NCBI RefSeq assembly: GCF_000661955.1 | Contig: NZ_CP007597.1 | Coordinates: 1,543,605 to 1,607,604 of the forward strand | From: Stenotrophomonas rhizophila | Lineage (GTDB): Bacteria; Pseudomonadota; Gammaproteobacteria; Xanthomonadales; Xanthomonadaceae | DNA: 64,000 nt | Direction: 5' to 3' | Part shown: positions 25,231 to 34,691 of the stretch, in pieces | Layout of the letters: every line of letters starts with the position of its first letter | Position numbering within the stretch: the stretch's first letter is position 1 | Notes under the pieces: generated by a model | The model's input: only the letters and a program-made list of their open reading frames with translations | Told to the model about the DNA's origin: nothing | Database searches by the model: none | Translations under genes and position numbers: made by a program

Positions 25231-27102
25231 GTGCGCACTTCTGTCCTTCCCGCGTCGCTGTTGGCCGGTGTGCTGGTCGCCCTGGCCGCATGCTCGGCCG
25301 ATGCACCGTCGCCGCCCGCGGCGGTGGCCAAGCCGGCTGCGCGTGCCCAGCCGGCCGCTGCGGTGCCGGCTGCGCGGGTGACGATCGGGGGCGAGGACGC
25401 GGCCGAGACCGTGCAGCGCTGGCAGCCGCCCGTGGTGGACATTGCCGACGACGGCGTTGCGGCGGCGCGGCGCCAGGCCGCGCAGGCCTTCGAGCAGGGC
25501 CGGCTGTACGAGGATGCGCAGGCGGCGGTTCCGCTCTGGCTGGCGCTGCTGCAGCGCGATCCCAAGGACCGCCAGGCCGTGGCCGGGCTGAAACGCGCAC
25601 GCCAGCAGCTGCTGGAGGATGCCGACGCGTTGCTGGTCCGGCCGTTGAAACAGCGCGAGGCCGTGGCGCAGGCCAGCGACATGGCCCTGGTGCTGCTGAC
25701 CATCGCCCCCGACGACCCGCGCGTTCGCCAGCTGCAGTCGCGGGTGGAAATGGCGCAGCGGGTGATCGCCTACAACCGTGCCGGCGAAGAGGACCTGCGT
25801 GCCGGCCGGATCGGGGAAGACGGCGACGGCGCCATCCCCAATTTCCGTGAGGCGCTGGCGCTCAATCCCGACGACGCCCGCGCCCGCCAGGGGCTGGCCG
25901 CCGCCGAGAGCGGTTTGATCGGCCGTGCGGAAACCGCCGCGCGCGCCAGCGATTTCGCCACGGCGGGAACCTGGCTGGCCGAGGCGGCCAAGGTGCGCGA
26001 TTCGTCGATCACCATCGCCGATGCGTTCGAGCGCATCGAGCGCATCCGTGCCGATACCCTGACCCGCCTGCGTGACGAAGGCCTGCGCGACCTGGCCACG
26101 CCACAGGGGCTGAAGGCGGCGCGCGAGAAGCTTGAAGACGCGCTGCGCATGGCCTTGCCCGGCGACCCCGTGGTGGGGCAGCTGCGTGAACGCATCGAGC
26201 TGGTCACCCACTACGGTAGTTTCCGGCCGCGCCAGGTGTTCAGCGACGCATTGCGCGATGGAGGCCGTGGCCCGCAGATGATCGTGGTGCCGCACGGCGG
26301 CTTCCAGATGGGCGCCGGGGACACCGAGCTGGGGGCCAGCGACGCGGAAAAACCCTCGCATTACGTGCGTTTCGAGCGCGGGTTCGCGCTGTCGATCACC
26401 GAGGTCACCGTCGCCGATTTCCGCCGCTACGTGCAGGCCAGCAACGCCCGTCCGCGCGCGACGCGGCGTGGCCACTCGATCGTGTACGACGAACGCAGCG
26501 GCAACTTCGTGCGGCACAGTGGCGTGGACTGGCAATCGGATTACAACGGCGCCCCGGCGCTGGCCAATTCGCCGGTGATGCACGTCAGCGTGCGCGACGC
26601 CGAGCACTACGCGATCTGGCTGTCCGAACAGACCGGACGCTCGTACCGGCTGCCCAGCGAGGCCGAGTTCGAATACGTGCTGCGCGCCGGCAGCAGTGGC
26701 CGCTACCCGTGGGGCGATGCGGGGACGCCGCCGCCGCGTTCGGGCAACTTCACCGGTGCCGAGGACGTCTCGCCGTCGGGTCGGCGCTGGTACAACGCGT
26801 TCGTCGGCTATGGCGACGGCTGGTGGGGCCCGGCGCCGGTGGCCAGCTTCGAGCCCAACGCCTGGGGCGTGCACGATGTGGCCGGCAACCTCAGCGAGTG
26901 GGTGGCCGATTGCTGGCATGCCAGCTACCGGCGCGCACCGGCCGATGGCGCGGCGTGGTTCAACCCGGGCTGCCGGCAGCGGGTGATCCGCGGCGGCAAC
27001 TGGGCCAACGCCCCCGAACAGACCCGCGCGGCCTGGCGGCAGTCGCAGGACTCGGACACCACCAGCGCCCGGATCGGGTTCCGCCTGGTGCGCGGTATCT
27101 GA
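25231..27102 (+). CDS. SUMF1/FGE-sulfatase domain lipoprotein
   Basis: This 623-residue protein starts with GTG, behind AAGGA nine bases away. The signal peptide ends in the lipobox LAAC, so it is lipid-anchored. The middle (about 75-330) is helical and TPR-like (LWLALLQRDPKDRQAV, NFREALALNPDDARARQG). The C-terminal formylglycine-generating-enzyme-like domain (about 345-620) carries PHGGFQMGA, RLPSEAEFEYVLRAG, YPWGD, GVHDVAGNLSEWVAD and RVIRGGNW. The catalytic Cys pair of true FGE is not obvious, so a structural or binding role, as in several bacterial SUMF1 lipoproteins, is more likely than sulfatase maturation. No sulfatase gene is nearby. Confidence 0.88.
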   Translation: MRTSVLPASLLAGVLVALAACSADAPSPPAAVAKPAARAQPAAAVPAARVTIGGEDAAETVQRWQPPVVDIADDGVAAARRQAAQAFEQGRLYEDAQAAVPLWLALLQRDPKDRQAVAGLKRARQQLLEDADALLVRPLKQREAVAQASDMALVLLTIAPDDPRVRQLQSRVEMAQRVIAYNRAGEEDLRAGRIGEDGDGAIPNFREALALNPDDARARQGLAAAESGLIGRAETAARASDFATAGTWLAEAAKVRDSSITIADAFERIERIRADTLTRLRDEGLRDLATPQGLKAAREKLEDALRMALPGDPVVGQLRERIELVTHYGSFRPRQVFSDALRDGGRGPQMIVVPHGGFQMGAGDTELGASDAEKPSHYVRFERGFALSITEVTVADFRRYVQASNARPRATRRGHSIVYDERSGNFVRHSGVDWQSDYNGAPALANSPVMHVSVRDAEHYAIWLSEQTGRSYRLPSEAEFEYVLRAGSSGRYPWGDAGTPPPRSGNFTGAEDVSPSGRRWYNAFVGYGDGWWGPAPVASFEPNAWGVHDVAGNLSEWVADCWHASYRRAPADGAAWFNPGCRQRVIRGGNWANAPEQTRAAWRQSQDSDTTSARIGFRLVRGI

Positions 27103-27205
27103 CCGGCGACGGCATCGACCCGGCACTCACGTCAAATCCCGCCGCAGCCACTAAGATGTCGCCGTGCCGGCCAGGGTGGCGTCGGTCCAGCGAGGAACCT
27201 GCACC

Positions 27206-28108
27206 ATGCGCAACGATCCATTCGGCGGCCAGCAACAGGGCCGCGCCCGGCGTCCCGGCCTGTTCGGCAACATCCGCTGGTGGGTGCTGCTGGCCTTCGC
27301 CGGTTATGCCGCTTTCTACTGGTTTTCCAACCGGGCGGTGGACCCTTACACCGGTGAAAGCGTGCTCATCGACAGTGCGCTGGACGCCAACCAGGAGAAG
27401 GCCCTCGGGCTGCAGGCCTACCAGGAGATCCTGGCGCAGGAACGGCCGGTGGATCCCAATGCGCAGGTATCGCGCGACGTGCGCGCCATCGCCCAGCGCC
27501 TGATTGCCAAGGTGGACGTGGTGGAAACCGCGTTGGCCGAAGAGCATGGGCTGAAGCCGGCGCATTTCTCGCGCGATTTCGAGTGGGAAGTGAACGTGAT
27601 CCAGTCCGAGCAGGCCAATGCGTTCTGCCTGCCCGGCGGCAAGATGGCGGTGTACACCGGGTTGATTCCGGTGGCACGCACGGTGGATGCGATGGCCGTG
27701 GTGATGGGCCACGAGATCGCCCACGCCCTGCTGCGCCATGGTGCCCAGCGCATGGCCCAGCAGAAGCTGACCCAGATCGGGCAGATGGCCGGCGCCGCCA
27801 GCGGCATGGACCCGCAGCAGCAACAGATGATGATGTCGGCGATGGGCTACGGCTACCTGCTGCCGTATGCGCGCAGCCACGAAACCCAGGCCGATGAAGT
27901 GGGCCTGATGCTCGCCGCCGCGGCGTGCTTTGATCCGCGCGAGGCGGTGCCGCTGTGGGAACGCATGGGCCAGGCCAGTGGCGGCCAGGCGCCGCCGGAG
28001 TTTTCCTCGACGCACCCCAATCCGGGCACCCGCATCCAGAACCTGCAGGCGTTGATGCCCAAGGCGATGGAATACCGGCAGAAGTTCTGCGAAAGCGCGG
28101 GCGGGTGA
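27206..28108 (+). CDS. M48-family metallopeptidase, membrane-anchored
   Basis: This protein of 300 residues has an N-terminal membrane helix (about 20-38, WWVLLAFAGYAAFYWF). The Zn motif HEIAHALLRH lies near 172-181, and the third ligand is in SHETQADEVGLML. Like LoiP/BepA relatives it should act on periplasmic or membrane proteins. The start at 27206 has GAGGA ten bases upstream, and the longer in-frame start is not supported. A second M48 protease, HtpX, occurs at 41.2 kb. The gene stands alone, followed by REP elements. Confidence 0.9.
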   Translation: MRNDPFGGQQQGRARRPGLFGNIRWWVLLAFAGYAAFYWFSNRAVDPYTGESVLIDSALDANQEKALGLQAYQEILAQERPVDPNAQVSRDVRAIAQRLIAKVDVVETALAEEHGLKPAHFSRDFEWEVNVIQSEQANAFCLPGGKMAVYTGLIPVARTVDAMAVVMGHEIAHALLRHGAQRMAQQKLTQIGQMAGAASGMDPQQQQMMMSAMGYGYLLPYARSHETQADEVGLMLAAAACFDPREAVPLWERMGQASGGQAPPEFSSTHPNPGTRIQNLQALMPKAMEYRQKFCESAGG

Positions 28109-28151
28109 GGGCGCGGTAACCGGCGGACCGGATGATCAAGCGACCGGTAAC

Positions 28152-28266
28152 GTAGCGCCGGGCTCTGCCCGGCGTCTTTCAGCTCGTCGTTGTCGTGCAG
28201 CCGGGCAGAGCCCGGCTCTACGGGCGTGCGGTCGGCGATCTGCAGCCGGGCAGAGCCCGGCTCTAC
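28152..28266. repeat. Three SMAG-type REP palindromes
   Basis: One plus-oriented unit (GTAG, stem CGCCGGGC with GCCCGGCG, loop TCT) is followed by two inverted units with the stem AGCCGGGC/GCCCGGCT. They fill the space between the convergent M48 peptidase and xseA genes. Confidence 0.85.
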
Positions 28267-28276
28267 GGGGCGTCGG

Positions 28277-29605
28277 TTATTTCACTACGACTGCGATGGC
28301 GCCGTCCTGCACGCGTGCCGTAAGGGTGTCGCCAGGGCGCACCTGCAGCGGGGAACGTACCAGGCTGCCGTCTTCGTCGCGGGTGAGGATGCTGTAGCCG
28401 CGTGCCACCGTGGCCAGCGGGCTCACTGCTTCCATCGAACGTGCCAGGCCGCGCAGGTGCAGCTGGTCGCGTTGCAGCTGGCGCCCGATGGCCGCGTCGG
28501 CGCGCGGCATCAACCGGTGCAGCCGCTCGCGCAGCGCATCCAGGCGGCGCTGCGGGTGGCCGTTGCGCAGCACCACGGCGGCGTGCCGCAGCTGCGCCTG
28601 CCGGCGTTCCTGCTGCTGCCGCCATACCGCGTCCAGGCGCCGGCCCAGATCCTGCTGGCGCCGCTGAAGCAGTTGCAGGCGAGCCTGCGGACCTTGGGCA
28701 TTCAAGCGCAGCAGGGCGCGGTCGGCGCGCTGCATGGCCTGGCCCAGGCCGTGGCGCTGCAGCTGCACCATGCGCGCGGCCAGCCGGCGCACCTGCAACT
28801 GCAGGTCGCGCTGGTCGGGCACCAGCAGTTCGGCGGCCACCGATGGCGTGGGCGCGCGCAGGTCGGCGGCGAAGTCGGCCAGGCTGAAGTCGGTTTCGTG
28901 GCCCACCGCAGACACCACCGGGGTGCTGCTGGCCGCAATCGCGCGGGCCAGGTGCTCATCGTTGAAGGCCCACAGGTCTTCCAGCGAGCCACCGCCGCGG
29001 GTCAGCAGGATCACGTCGTAGCGGCCGCTGGCATCGGCCGCGCGCAGCAGCGCGGTGATCTGCGCGGCGGCACTGTCGCCCTGCACCAGGCTGGGCAGCA
29101 GGTCCACTTCCAGCAGCGGGTAGCGGCGTTCAAGCACGCTGAGCACGTCGCGTACCGCCGCGCCGGTGGGCGAAGTGATCACCGCCAGCCGGCGGACATG
29201 CGCCGGCATCGACCGCTTGCGCTCGGCGGCGAACAGGCCCTCGGCCTCCAGCCGTGCCTTGAGCTGCTCATAGGCGCGGCGCAGCGCGCCTTCGCCGGCT
29301 TCTTCCATGTGGTCCAGCACCAGCTGGTACTCGCCACGGGCTTCGTACAGCGTCAACCGGCCACGGGCGAGCACGCGCATGCCATCGCGCGGGACGAACT
29401 TCAGCCACTGGCTCTTGGGCTTGAACAACGCCGCGCGGATCTGCGCACGTGCGTCCTTCAGGGTGAAGTACATGTGCCCCGATGCCGGGCGGGTCACGCT
29501 GCCCAGCTCGGCTTCCACCCATATCAGCGGGAAGGCGCCTTCCAGCAGGTCGCGGGCCAGGATGTTGAGCTGGCTGGGCGTGAGGATCTGCGCGCTGCGG
29601 TCCAT
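28277..29605 (-). CDS. xseA: Exodeoxyribonuclease VII large subunit
   Basis: This subunit of 442 residues binds and degrades single-stranded DNA with XseB. The N-terminal OB domain has [11 protein letters not shown] and [10 protein letters not shown]. The catalytic domain has [34 protein letters not shown] and the strictly conserved [20 protein letters not shown]. The C-terminal coiled coil is long and Arg/Gln/Leu-rich. I chose the ATG at 29605. A TTG at 29647, three bases past the queG stop, would add 14 residues and is an alternative. It lies downstream of queG on the same strand. xseB is not in the window. Confidence 0.95.
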   Translation of the reverse strand: MDRSAQILTPSQLNILARDLLEGAFPLIWVEAELGSVTRPASGHMYFTLKDARAQIRAALFKPKSQWLKFVPRDGMRVLARGRLTLYEARGEYQLVLDHMEEAGEGALRRAYEQLKARLEAEGLFAAERKRSMPAHVRRLAVITSPTGAAVRDVLSVLERRYPLLEVDLLPSLVQGDSAAAQITALLRAADASGRYDVILLTRGGGSLEDLWAFNDEHLARAIAASSTPVVSAVGHETDFSLADFAADLRAPTPSVAAELLVPDQRDLQLQVRRLAARMVQLQRHGLGQAMQRADRALLRLNAQGPQARLQLLQRRQQDLGRRLDAVWRQQQERRQAQLRHAAVVLRNGHPQRRLDALRERLHRLMPRADAAIGRQLQRDQLHLRGLARSMEAVSPLATVARGYSILTRDEDGSLVRSPLQVRPGDTLTARVQDGAIAVVVK

Positions 29606-29650
29606 GGACAGGTCAAACGGTACGAACGGGCGCCCATGGTCGCACAAGCG

Positions 29651-30739
29651 TCATGCGCCGGGGTTTCGCGCGGCGTGCTGCTGCAGGGCCCAGGCCACGT
29701 GTTCGCGCACGATCGGCGAGGCATGCGCACGGCGCGCGTCCAGCGCCGCCAGCGTCTGTGCACTGGTGGGCGCATTGCCCAGCGCCACGGCGATGTTGCG
29801 CAACCAGCGCTCGTGGCCGCTGCGCCGGATCGGGCTGCCTTCGGTGCGGCGCAGGAATTCGTCTTCCTCCCAGGCGAACAGCTGCGCCAGCGAGGCGGTA
29901 TCCAGATCGTTGCGGGCGCGGAAGTCCGGCTCGTCGGTGCGCCGCGCGAATTTGTTCCAGGGGCACACCAGCTGGCAGTCGTCACAGCCGTAGATGCGGT
30001 TGCCCATCAATGGCCGCATGTCTTCGGGAATGGCGCCGGCGTGTTCGATGGTCAGGTAGGAAATGCACCGCCGCGCATCCAGCCGCTGCGGGCCGATGAT
30101 GGCCTGGGTGGGGCACACATCGATGCAGCGCGTGCAGGTGCCGCAGTGCGCGGTGGCCGGCGTGTCCACCGGCAGGGGCAGGTCGATGTAGATCTCGCCC
30201 AGGAAGAACCAGGAGCCGCCTTGCTTGTCGATCAGGCAGGTGTGCTTGCCGATCCAGCCCAGCCCGGCATTGCGCGCCAGGGCGCGCTCCAGCACCGGCG
30301 CCGAATCGACGAACACCCGGTAGCCGAACGCGCCGATCTCGGCGGCGATCGCATCGGCGAACTTCTGCAGGCGGTTGCGCATGAGCTTGTGGTAATCGCG
30401 GCCCAGCGCGTACCGCGCCACGTAGGCACGGTCGCCGTCGTGCAGGGTGTCCCACGCCTGCGCGTCGTCCTTGTGGCCGTAGTCCATGCCCACCGAGATC
30501 ACCCGCACGGTGCCGGGCAACAACTCGGCCGGGCGCGCGCGCATCGTGCCGTGCCGGGCCATCCAGTCCATGGTGCCGTACAGGCCCTTGCCCAGCCAGT
30601 CGGCCAGGTGCGCTTCGTCCTCGCCCAGCTCGATGCCGGACACGCCGCAGCGCTGGAAGCCATGCGCGCGCGCGATCTCGCGCACGCGCTCGGTGGCGCG
30701 GGCCAGGTTGACGGGGGCGGGAAGGGGCACAGCAGACAT
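29651..30739 (-). CDS. queG: Epoxyqueuosine reductase
   Basis: This enzyme of 362 residues carries out the last step of queuosine synthesis, reducing epoxyqueuosine in tRNA with cobalamin and two [4Fe-4S] clusters. The first cluster motif is CGTCTRCIDVCPTQAI and the second includes CDDCQLVCPWNKFA. The N-terminal domain has GVSGIELGE and GTMDWM features, and a HEAT-like tail ends the protein (ERWLRNIAVALGN). It is divergent from nnrD with 23 bases between starts. In many bacteria queG sits beside nnrD/tsaE, as here. No other queuosine gene is in the window. Confidence 0.96.
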   Translation of the reverse strand: MSAVPLPAPVNLARATERVREIARAHGFQRCGVSGIELGEDEAHLADWLGKGLYGTMDWMARHGTMRARPAELLPGTVRVISVGMDYGHKDDAQAWDTLHDGDRAYVARYALGRDYHKLMRNRLQKFADAIAAEIGAFGYRVFVDSAPVLERALARNAGLGWIGKHTCLIDKQGGSWFFLGEIYIDLPLPVDTPATAHCGTCTRCIDVCPTQAIIGPQRLDARRCISYLTIEHAGAIPEDMRPLMGNRIYGCDDCQLVCPWNKFARRTDEPDFRARNDLDTASLAQLFAWEEDEFLRRTEGSPIRRSGHERWLRNIAVALGNAPTSAQTLAALDARRAHASPIVREHVAWALQQHAARNPGA

Positions 30740-30762
30740 GGGGGGAAGTATAGAATCCCGGC

Positions 30763-32250
30763 ATGCCCAAGCTTGCTGAACTGTTCGATATACCTGCTGC
30801 GCGCCAGATCGATGCGCGTGCCAGCGCCCTGCTCGGCGATGGCGGTGCCGCGCTGATGGACCAGGCCGGGCAGGCCGCCTGGCAGTGCCTGCTGGAGCAA
30901 TGGCCGCAGGCGCAGCGCCTGTGCGTGGTGGTGGGGCCCGGCAACAACGGCGGCGACGGCTATGTGCTGGCCCGGTTGGCCCGGCAGGCCGGGCGCGCGG
31001 TGCACGTGCTGCGCCTGGCCACCGATGCCGCAGCCACCGCGCTGGCCCGGGCGGCCCTGCAGGCCTGGCAGGACGAGGGCGGGGAGGTGGCCGTGTTTGC
31101 CGGTGCACTGCCCCCGGCCGATGTGGTGGTGGATGCGCTGTACGGGCTGGGCCTGAACCGCGCGCCGGCCGGCGAGGCGGCGGCGCTGATCGAAGCCATC
31201 AACCAGGCGGGCGTGCCGGTTCTGGCGTTGGACGTGCCCAGCGGCGTGGACGCCAACACCGGCGCCGTGCCAGGCAGCGCGGTGCGCGCCAGCGTGACCC
31301 TGCAGTTCATCGTCTGCCACCAGGGCCTGTATACCGGCGCTGCGTTGGAACACGTGGGGGCGCGGCGGTTGGCACCGCTGCAGCTGCCGGACGGCGCGGA
31401 CGCGCAGGTGTCGCCCAGTGCGGTGCCATGGCAGGCGCCCCGGCTGGCCGGGCTGCTGCCGGCGCGGCGTGCCAATACCCACAAGGGCGAATCCGGCCAC
31501 GTGCTGTGCGTGGGCGGCAACCGCGGCAGCGGGGGCGCGGTGATGCTGGCCAGCGAGGCCGCGTTGCGTGCCGGCGCCGGGCTGGTCAGCGTGGCCACCC
31601 AGGCGCTGCACGTGGCCCCGCTGCTGGCGCGCCTGCCCGAGGCCATGGCGCACGCGGTGGAAGACGCGCAGGACCTGCAGGCCCCGCTGGCGCGGGCCGG
31701 CGTGATCGCGATCGGGCCGGGTCTGGGCCAGGACGACTGGGCGCGCGAGCTGTGGCGGCAGGTGCTGGGCAGCGGCACGCCGCTGGTGGTGGATGCCGAC
31801 GCGCTGAACCTGCTGGCCGCCGCGCCGCAGCCGCTGCACGACGCCATCCTGACCCCGCATCCGGGCGAGGCGGCGCGCCTGCTCGGGGTGGACACGGCCA
31901 CGATCCAGGCCGACCGTTTCGCCGCCGCGCAGGCCCTGGCCGAGCGCTTCCACGCGGTGGTGGTGCTCAAGGGCGCCGGCAGCATCATCGCCGCCCCCGG
32001 TGAGCTGCCGCGGGTGATCGCGGCGGGCAACCCGGGCATGGCCGTGGGCGGCATGGGCGATCTGTTGACCGGCATCATCGCTGCATTGCGCGCACAGGGG
32101 CTGGATGCCTTCGATGCGGCCAGCAGTGGTGCACTGCTGCATGGGCTGGCCGGCGATGCCGCCGCCAGCGACGGCCAGCGTGGCCTGCTCCCCACCGACC
32201 TGCTGGTGCCGCTGCGCCGGCTGGTGAATCCGGAACCTCGACCCGCATGA
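30763..32250 (+). CDS. nnrD: Bifunctional NAD(P)H-hydrate epimerase / ADP-dependent NAD(P)HX dehydratase
   Basis: This repair enzyme of 495 residues restores NAD(P)H from its hydrated form. The N-terminal YjeF_N epimerase domain has VGPGNNGGDGYVLARL, DALYGLGLNR and LDVPSGVDANTG. The C-terminal ribokinase-like dehydratase domain (from about 225) has HKGESGHVLCVGGN, GPGLGQ, LTPHPGEAARLLG, and GNPGMAVGGMGDLLTGIIAAL with the catalytic Asp. It overlaps tsaE by four bases (ATGA). This nnr-tsaE-amidase-mutL order is conserved in gammaproteobacteria. Confidence 0.96.
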   Translation: MPKLAELFDIPAARQIDARASALLGDGGAALMDQAGQAAWQCLLEQWPQAQRLCVVVGPGNNGGDGYVLARLARQAGRAVHVLRLATDAAATALARAALQAWQDEGGEVAVFAGALPPADVVVDALYGLGLNRAPAGEAAALIEAINQAGVPVLALDVPSGVDANTGAVPGSAVRASVTLQFIVCHQGLYTGAALEHVGARRLAPLQLPDGADAQVSPSAVPWQAPRLAGLLPARRANTHKGESGHVLCVGGNRGSGGAVMLASEAALRAGAGLVSVATQALHVAPLLARLPEAMAHAVEDAQDLQAPLARAGVIAIGPGLGQDDWARELWRQVLGSGTPLVVDADALNLLAAAPQPLHDAILTPHPGEAARLLGVDTATIQADRFAAAQALAERFHAVVVLKGAGSIIAAPGELPRVIAAGNPGMAVGGMGDLLTGIIAALRAQGLDAFDAASSGALLHGLAGDAAASDGQRGLLPTDLLVPLRRLVNPEPRPA

Positions 32251-32729
32251 TCACGTTTTTCCTCGCCCAGACCGACGACACCGACCTGCTTGGGCAGTGG
32301 CTGGCCGCGACCCGTCCGCCGCAGGCGGTGATGCAGCTGCAGGGCGACCTCGGCGCGGGCAAGTCGACGCTGGCGCGTGCGCTGCTGCGCGCGCTGGGCG
32401 TGCAGGGCGCCATCCGCAGCCCCACCTACACGCTGGTGGAGCGGTATTCGCTGGCCGACGGGCACGAAGCCTGGCACCTGGACCTGTACCGCATCGGCCA
32501 GGCCGATGAGCTGGATTTCCTGGGGCTGGACGAGGGCAGTGCCTCGCTGTGGCTGATCGAATGGCCCGAGCGCGGCGCGGGCGCGCTGCCGCCCACCGAC
32601 CTGATCGTGGCGCTGGAAATCGAGGGGCAGGGACGCCGCGTGCGTCTCAATGCGACGAGCGACGCAGGTCGTGAATGGCTTGCCCGGTTGCCACAAGGGG
32701 GCGACTTGCAGGCCCTTTCTGTCGGCTGA
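32247..32729 (+). CDS. tsaE: tRNA threonylcarbamoyladenosine biosynthesis ATPase
   Basis: This small P-loop ATPase of 160 residues works with TsaB and TsaD to make t6A in ANN-decoding tRNAs. The Walker A motif is GDLGAGKST (about 33-41). Conserved SPTYTLV and HLDLYRIG segments follow, and then a LIEWPERG motif. It starts inside the nnrD stop codon (ATGA), so it is translationally coupled. Length matches the family. Confidence 0.97.
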   Translation: MITFFLAQTDDTDLLGQWLAATRPPQAVMQLQGDLGAGKSTLARALLRALGVQGAIRSPTYTLVERYSLADGHEAWHLDLYRIGQADELDFLGLDEGSASLWLIEWPERGAGALPPTDLIVALEIEGQGRRVRLNATSDAGREWLARLPQGGDLQALSVG

Positions 32730-32811
32730 CACTAGGAAACACCGGCAGGTTACGGATTATTAAGGGAAAAGGAGTTGCATTTCATTCAGGGCGGTGATTG
32801 AATCTTGACCC

Positions 32812-34386
32812 ATGCCAATGGGGAAACCACTCACCGCCATCTGTGCCGCCGTCGGACTCTGTCTGGCGAGCGCCTTGGCGTGGGCCGGTGAAGTGCGCCA
32901 GGTGGGCCTGGAGACCGGTGCCACCGGCACCCGCGCGGAGATCGCGCTGTCCGGCAGCGGTGGCTACAAGACCCTGAGCCTGGCCGGCCCGAACCGTCTG
33001 GTGGTGGATTTCCCGGACTCCAGCGCGGTACGCAACCTCAAGCTGCCTGCGCCCAAGGGCGTGGTCACGGCCGTGCGCACCGGTCAGCCGGTGCCCGGCA
33101 CGTTCCGGGTGGTGTTCGACCTGGCCGAATCGGTCGCGCCGTTCCGGCCGCAGATGGTCAAGCAGGGCGACGAGTCGCGGCTGGTCATCGAATGGCCGGG
33201 CGATGCGCCGACCAGTGTTGCCAGCACGCCTGCCCCCGCACCCGCACAACCCCCGACGCCCGCACCCGCCCCGGCAGGTACGGTTGCCGGCACCGCACCG
33301 CCGGCTCAGACGGCCGCCAACGCAGCGCAGGCGCGCAGCGATGCGGCGCGTGCCACCGCACTGCTGACCGCCTCGGTGCGCCAGCAGGCCAGCGCCACGG
33401 CCGCCACGCCGGTGCCGACCCCCACGCCACCGGCCGCTGCCGCCGTGAACGTGGCGGCCGCCGGCAACGCCAATGCCGCCAGCAACTCGGCCACTCCGGC
33501 GGCGATCCTGGCCGGGCAGGCCACTGCCGCAGTGGTGCCCGCACCGACGCCGGTGGTGGTGCCTGCCGAGCCGCCGCGCCCGGTGATGCCCAGCGAAATC
33601 TCGCGGATCAAGATGCGCCCGGGCATGCGCCCGCTGGTCGTCGCGATCGATCCCGGCCATGGTGGCCAGGATCCCGGTGCGGTCGGACCCACCGGCAAGC
33701 GGGAAAAAGACATCACCCTGGCAGTGGCGCGTGAACTGGCACGCCAGGTCAATGCCACGCCCGGTCTGAAAGCCTTCCTGACCCGCGACACCGACGTGTT
33801 CATTCCGCTGCCGATGCGCGCGCAGAAGGCACGTTCGGCGAAGGCCGACATCTTCATTTCGATCCACGCCGACGCGGCTGAAAACCGTGCCGCCACCGGT
33901 TCGTCGGTGTACGTGCTGTCGACCAAGGGTGCCTCGTCCCAGCGTGCGCGCTGGCTGGCCGACAAGGAAAACGCCGCCGATCTGGTCGGTGGCGTGCGCC
34001 TGCAGCAGACCGAAGGCACCTTGGCCAACGTGCTGCTGGACCTGGCGCAGAGTGGGTACATGAAGGCGTCTGAAGATGCGGCCGGCCACGTGCTGGGCGG
34101 GCTCAAGCGCATCGGCAAGAACCACAAGCCCAACATCGAACGCGCCAACTTCGCGGTGCTGCGCACCTCGGACATGCCGGCGATGCTGGTCGAAACCGCC
34201 TTCATCTCCAATCCCGATGAAGAGCGTCGCCTGATCGACCCGGCCTACCAGCGCCAGATCGCCGGTGCGGTGCTCGACGGCGTGCACACCTTCTTCAGCC
34301 GCCAACCGCCGCCGGGCACGCTCTACGCCGCCCGCGCCGAAGCCGAGATCCAGGCCGCCAGCACGGTAGCCGGCGGCAGCAAATAA
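32812..34386 (+). CDS. amiC: N-acetylmuramoyl-L-alanine amidase with AMIN domain
   Basis: This exported protein of 524 residues splits daughter-cell peptidoglycan during division. It has a signal peptide (to about AWAGE), an AMIN targeting domain (about 25-120), and a long Pro/Ala/Thr linker (about 130-255). The Amidase_3 domain follows, with the zinc and catalytic residues in IDPGHGGQDPGAVGPTGKRE, SIHADAAENRAATG and MLVETAFISNPDEE. The start at 32812 has little ribosome binding site. A Met two codons later is possible. It is the complete counterpart of the amidase remnant at 12.1-12.6 kb. REP repeats separate it from mutL. Confidence 0.95.
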   Translation: MPMGKPLTAICAAVGLCLASALAWAGEVRQVGLETGATGTRAEIALSGSGGYKTLSLAGPNRLVVDFPDSSAVRNLKLPAPKGVVTAVRTGQPVPGTFRVVFDLAESVAPFRPQMVKQGDESRLVIEWPGDAPTSVASTPAPAPAQPPTPAPAPAGTVAGTAPPAQTAANAAQARSDAARATALLTASVRQQASATAATPVPTPTPPAAAAVNVAAAGNANAASNSATPAAILAGQATAAVVPAPTPVVVPAEPPRPVMPSEISRIKMRPGMRPLVVAIDPGHGGQDPGAVGPTGKREKDITLAVARELARQVNATPGLKAFLTRDTDVFIPLPMRAQKARSAKADIFISIHADAAENRAATGSSVYVLSTKGASSQRARWLADKENAADLVGGVRLQQTEGTLANVLLDLAQSGYMKASEDAAGHVLGGLKRIGKNHKPNIERANFAVLRTSDMPAMLVETAFISNPDEERRLIDPAYQRQIAGAVLDGVHTFFSRQPPPGTLYAARAEAEIQAASTVAGGSK

Positions 34387-34407
34387 TCCCCAACGCAGAT
34401 CATTTGC

Positions 34408-34600
34408 GTAGAGCCGACCGTTGGTCGGCTGTGCCCCACACGTAACCCATCCGGATGAACCGCGTAGAGCCGACCGTTGGTCGGCTGGGCCCCACACGTA
34501 ACCCGTCCGGATGAACCGGGTAGAGCCGACCGTTGGTCGGCTGGGCCCCACACGTAACCCATCCGGATGAATCGGGTAGAGCCGACCGTGGGTAGGCTGG
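34408..34600 (+). repeat. Four tandem 56-bp units, each with a SMAG REP palindrome
   Basis: GTAG heads begin at 34408, 34464, 34520 and 34576, a period of exactly 56 bases. The spacers are almost identical (GGGCCCCACACGTAACCC then ATCCGGATGAA). The fourth palindrome has two substitutions. The array lies between amiC and mutL. Confidence 0.92.
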
Positions 34601-34622
34601 CGGCCTACGCTATCATCTGTCG

Positions 34623-34691
34623 ATGACGTACAGCCCCCGATTCCCCCTCGCTTCCGCCGTCGCCTGTCCCTTCTGCGGGAGCGACGCATGA
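34623..34691 (+). CDS. Short ORF (22 codons) overlapping the mutL start
   Basis: This reading frame begins with ATG 65 bases before mutL, encodes a peptide ending in CPFCGSDA, and stops with a TGA that overlaps the mutL ATG (ATGA). The overlap would couple mutL translation to it. There is no clear ribosome binding site before it, although a TATCAT box lies a few bases upstream. It could equally be untranslated leader, so I regard it as a candidate only. Confidence 0.35.
   Translation: MTYSPRFPLASAVACPFCGSDA

Noticed and set aside
29606..29647. TTG start for xseA
   Set aside because: The ATG at 29605 gives a normal N terminus. The TTG has no ribosome binding site, though it cannot be excluded.
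30709..30762. Sigma-70 promoter for nnrD (TTGACG with TATAGAAT)
   Set aside because: The two boxes are about 35 bases apart, far outside the functional range.
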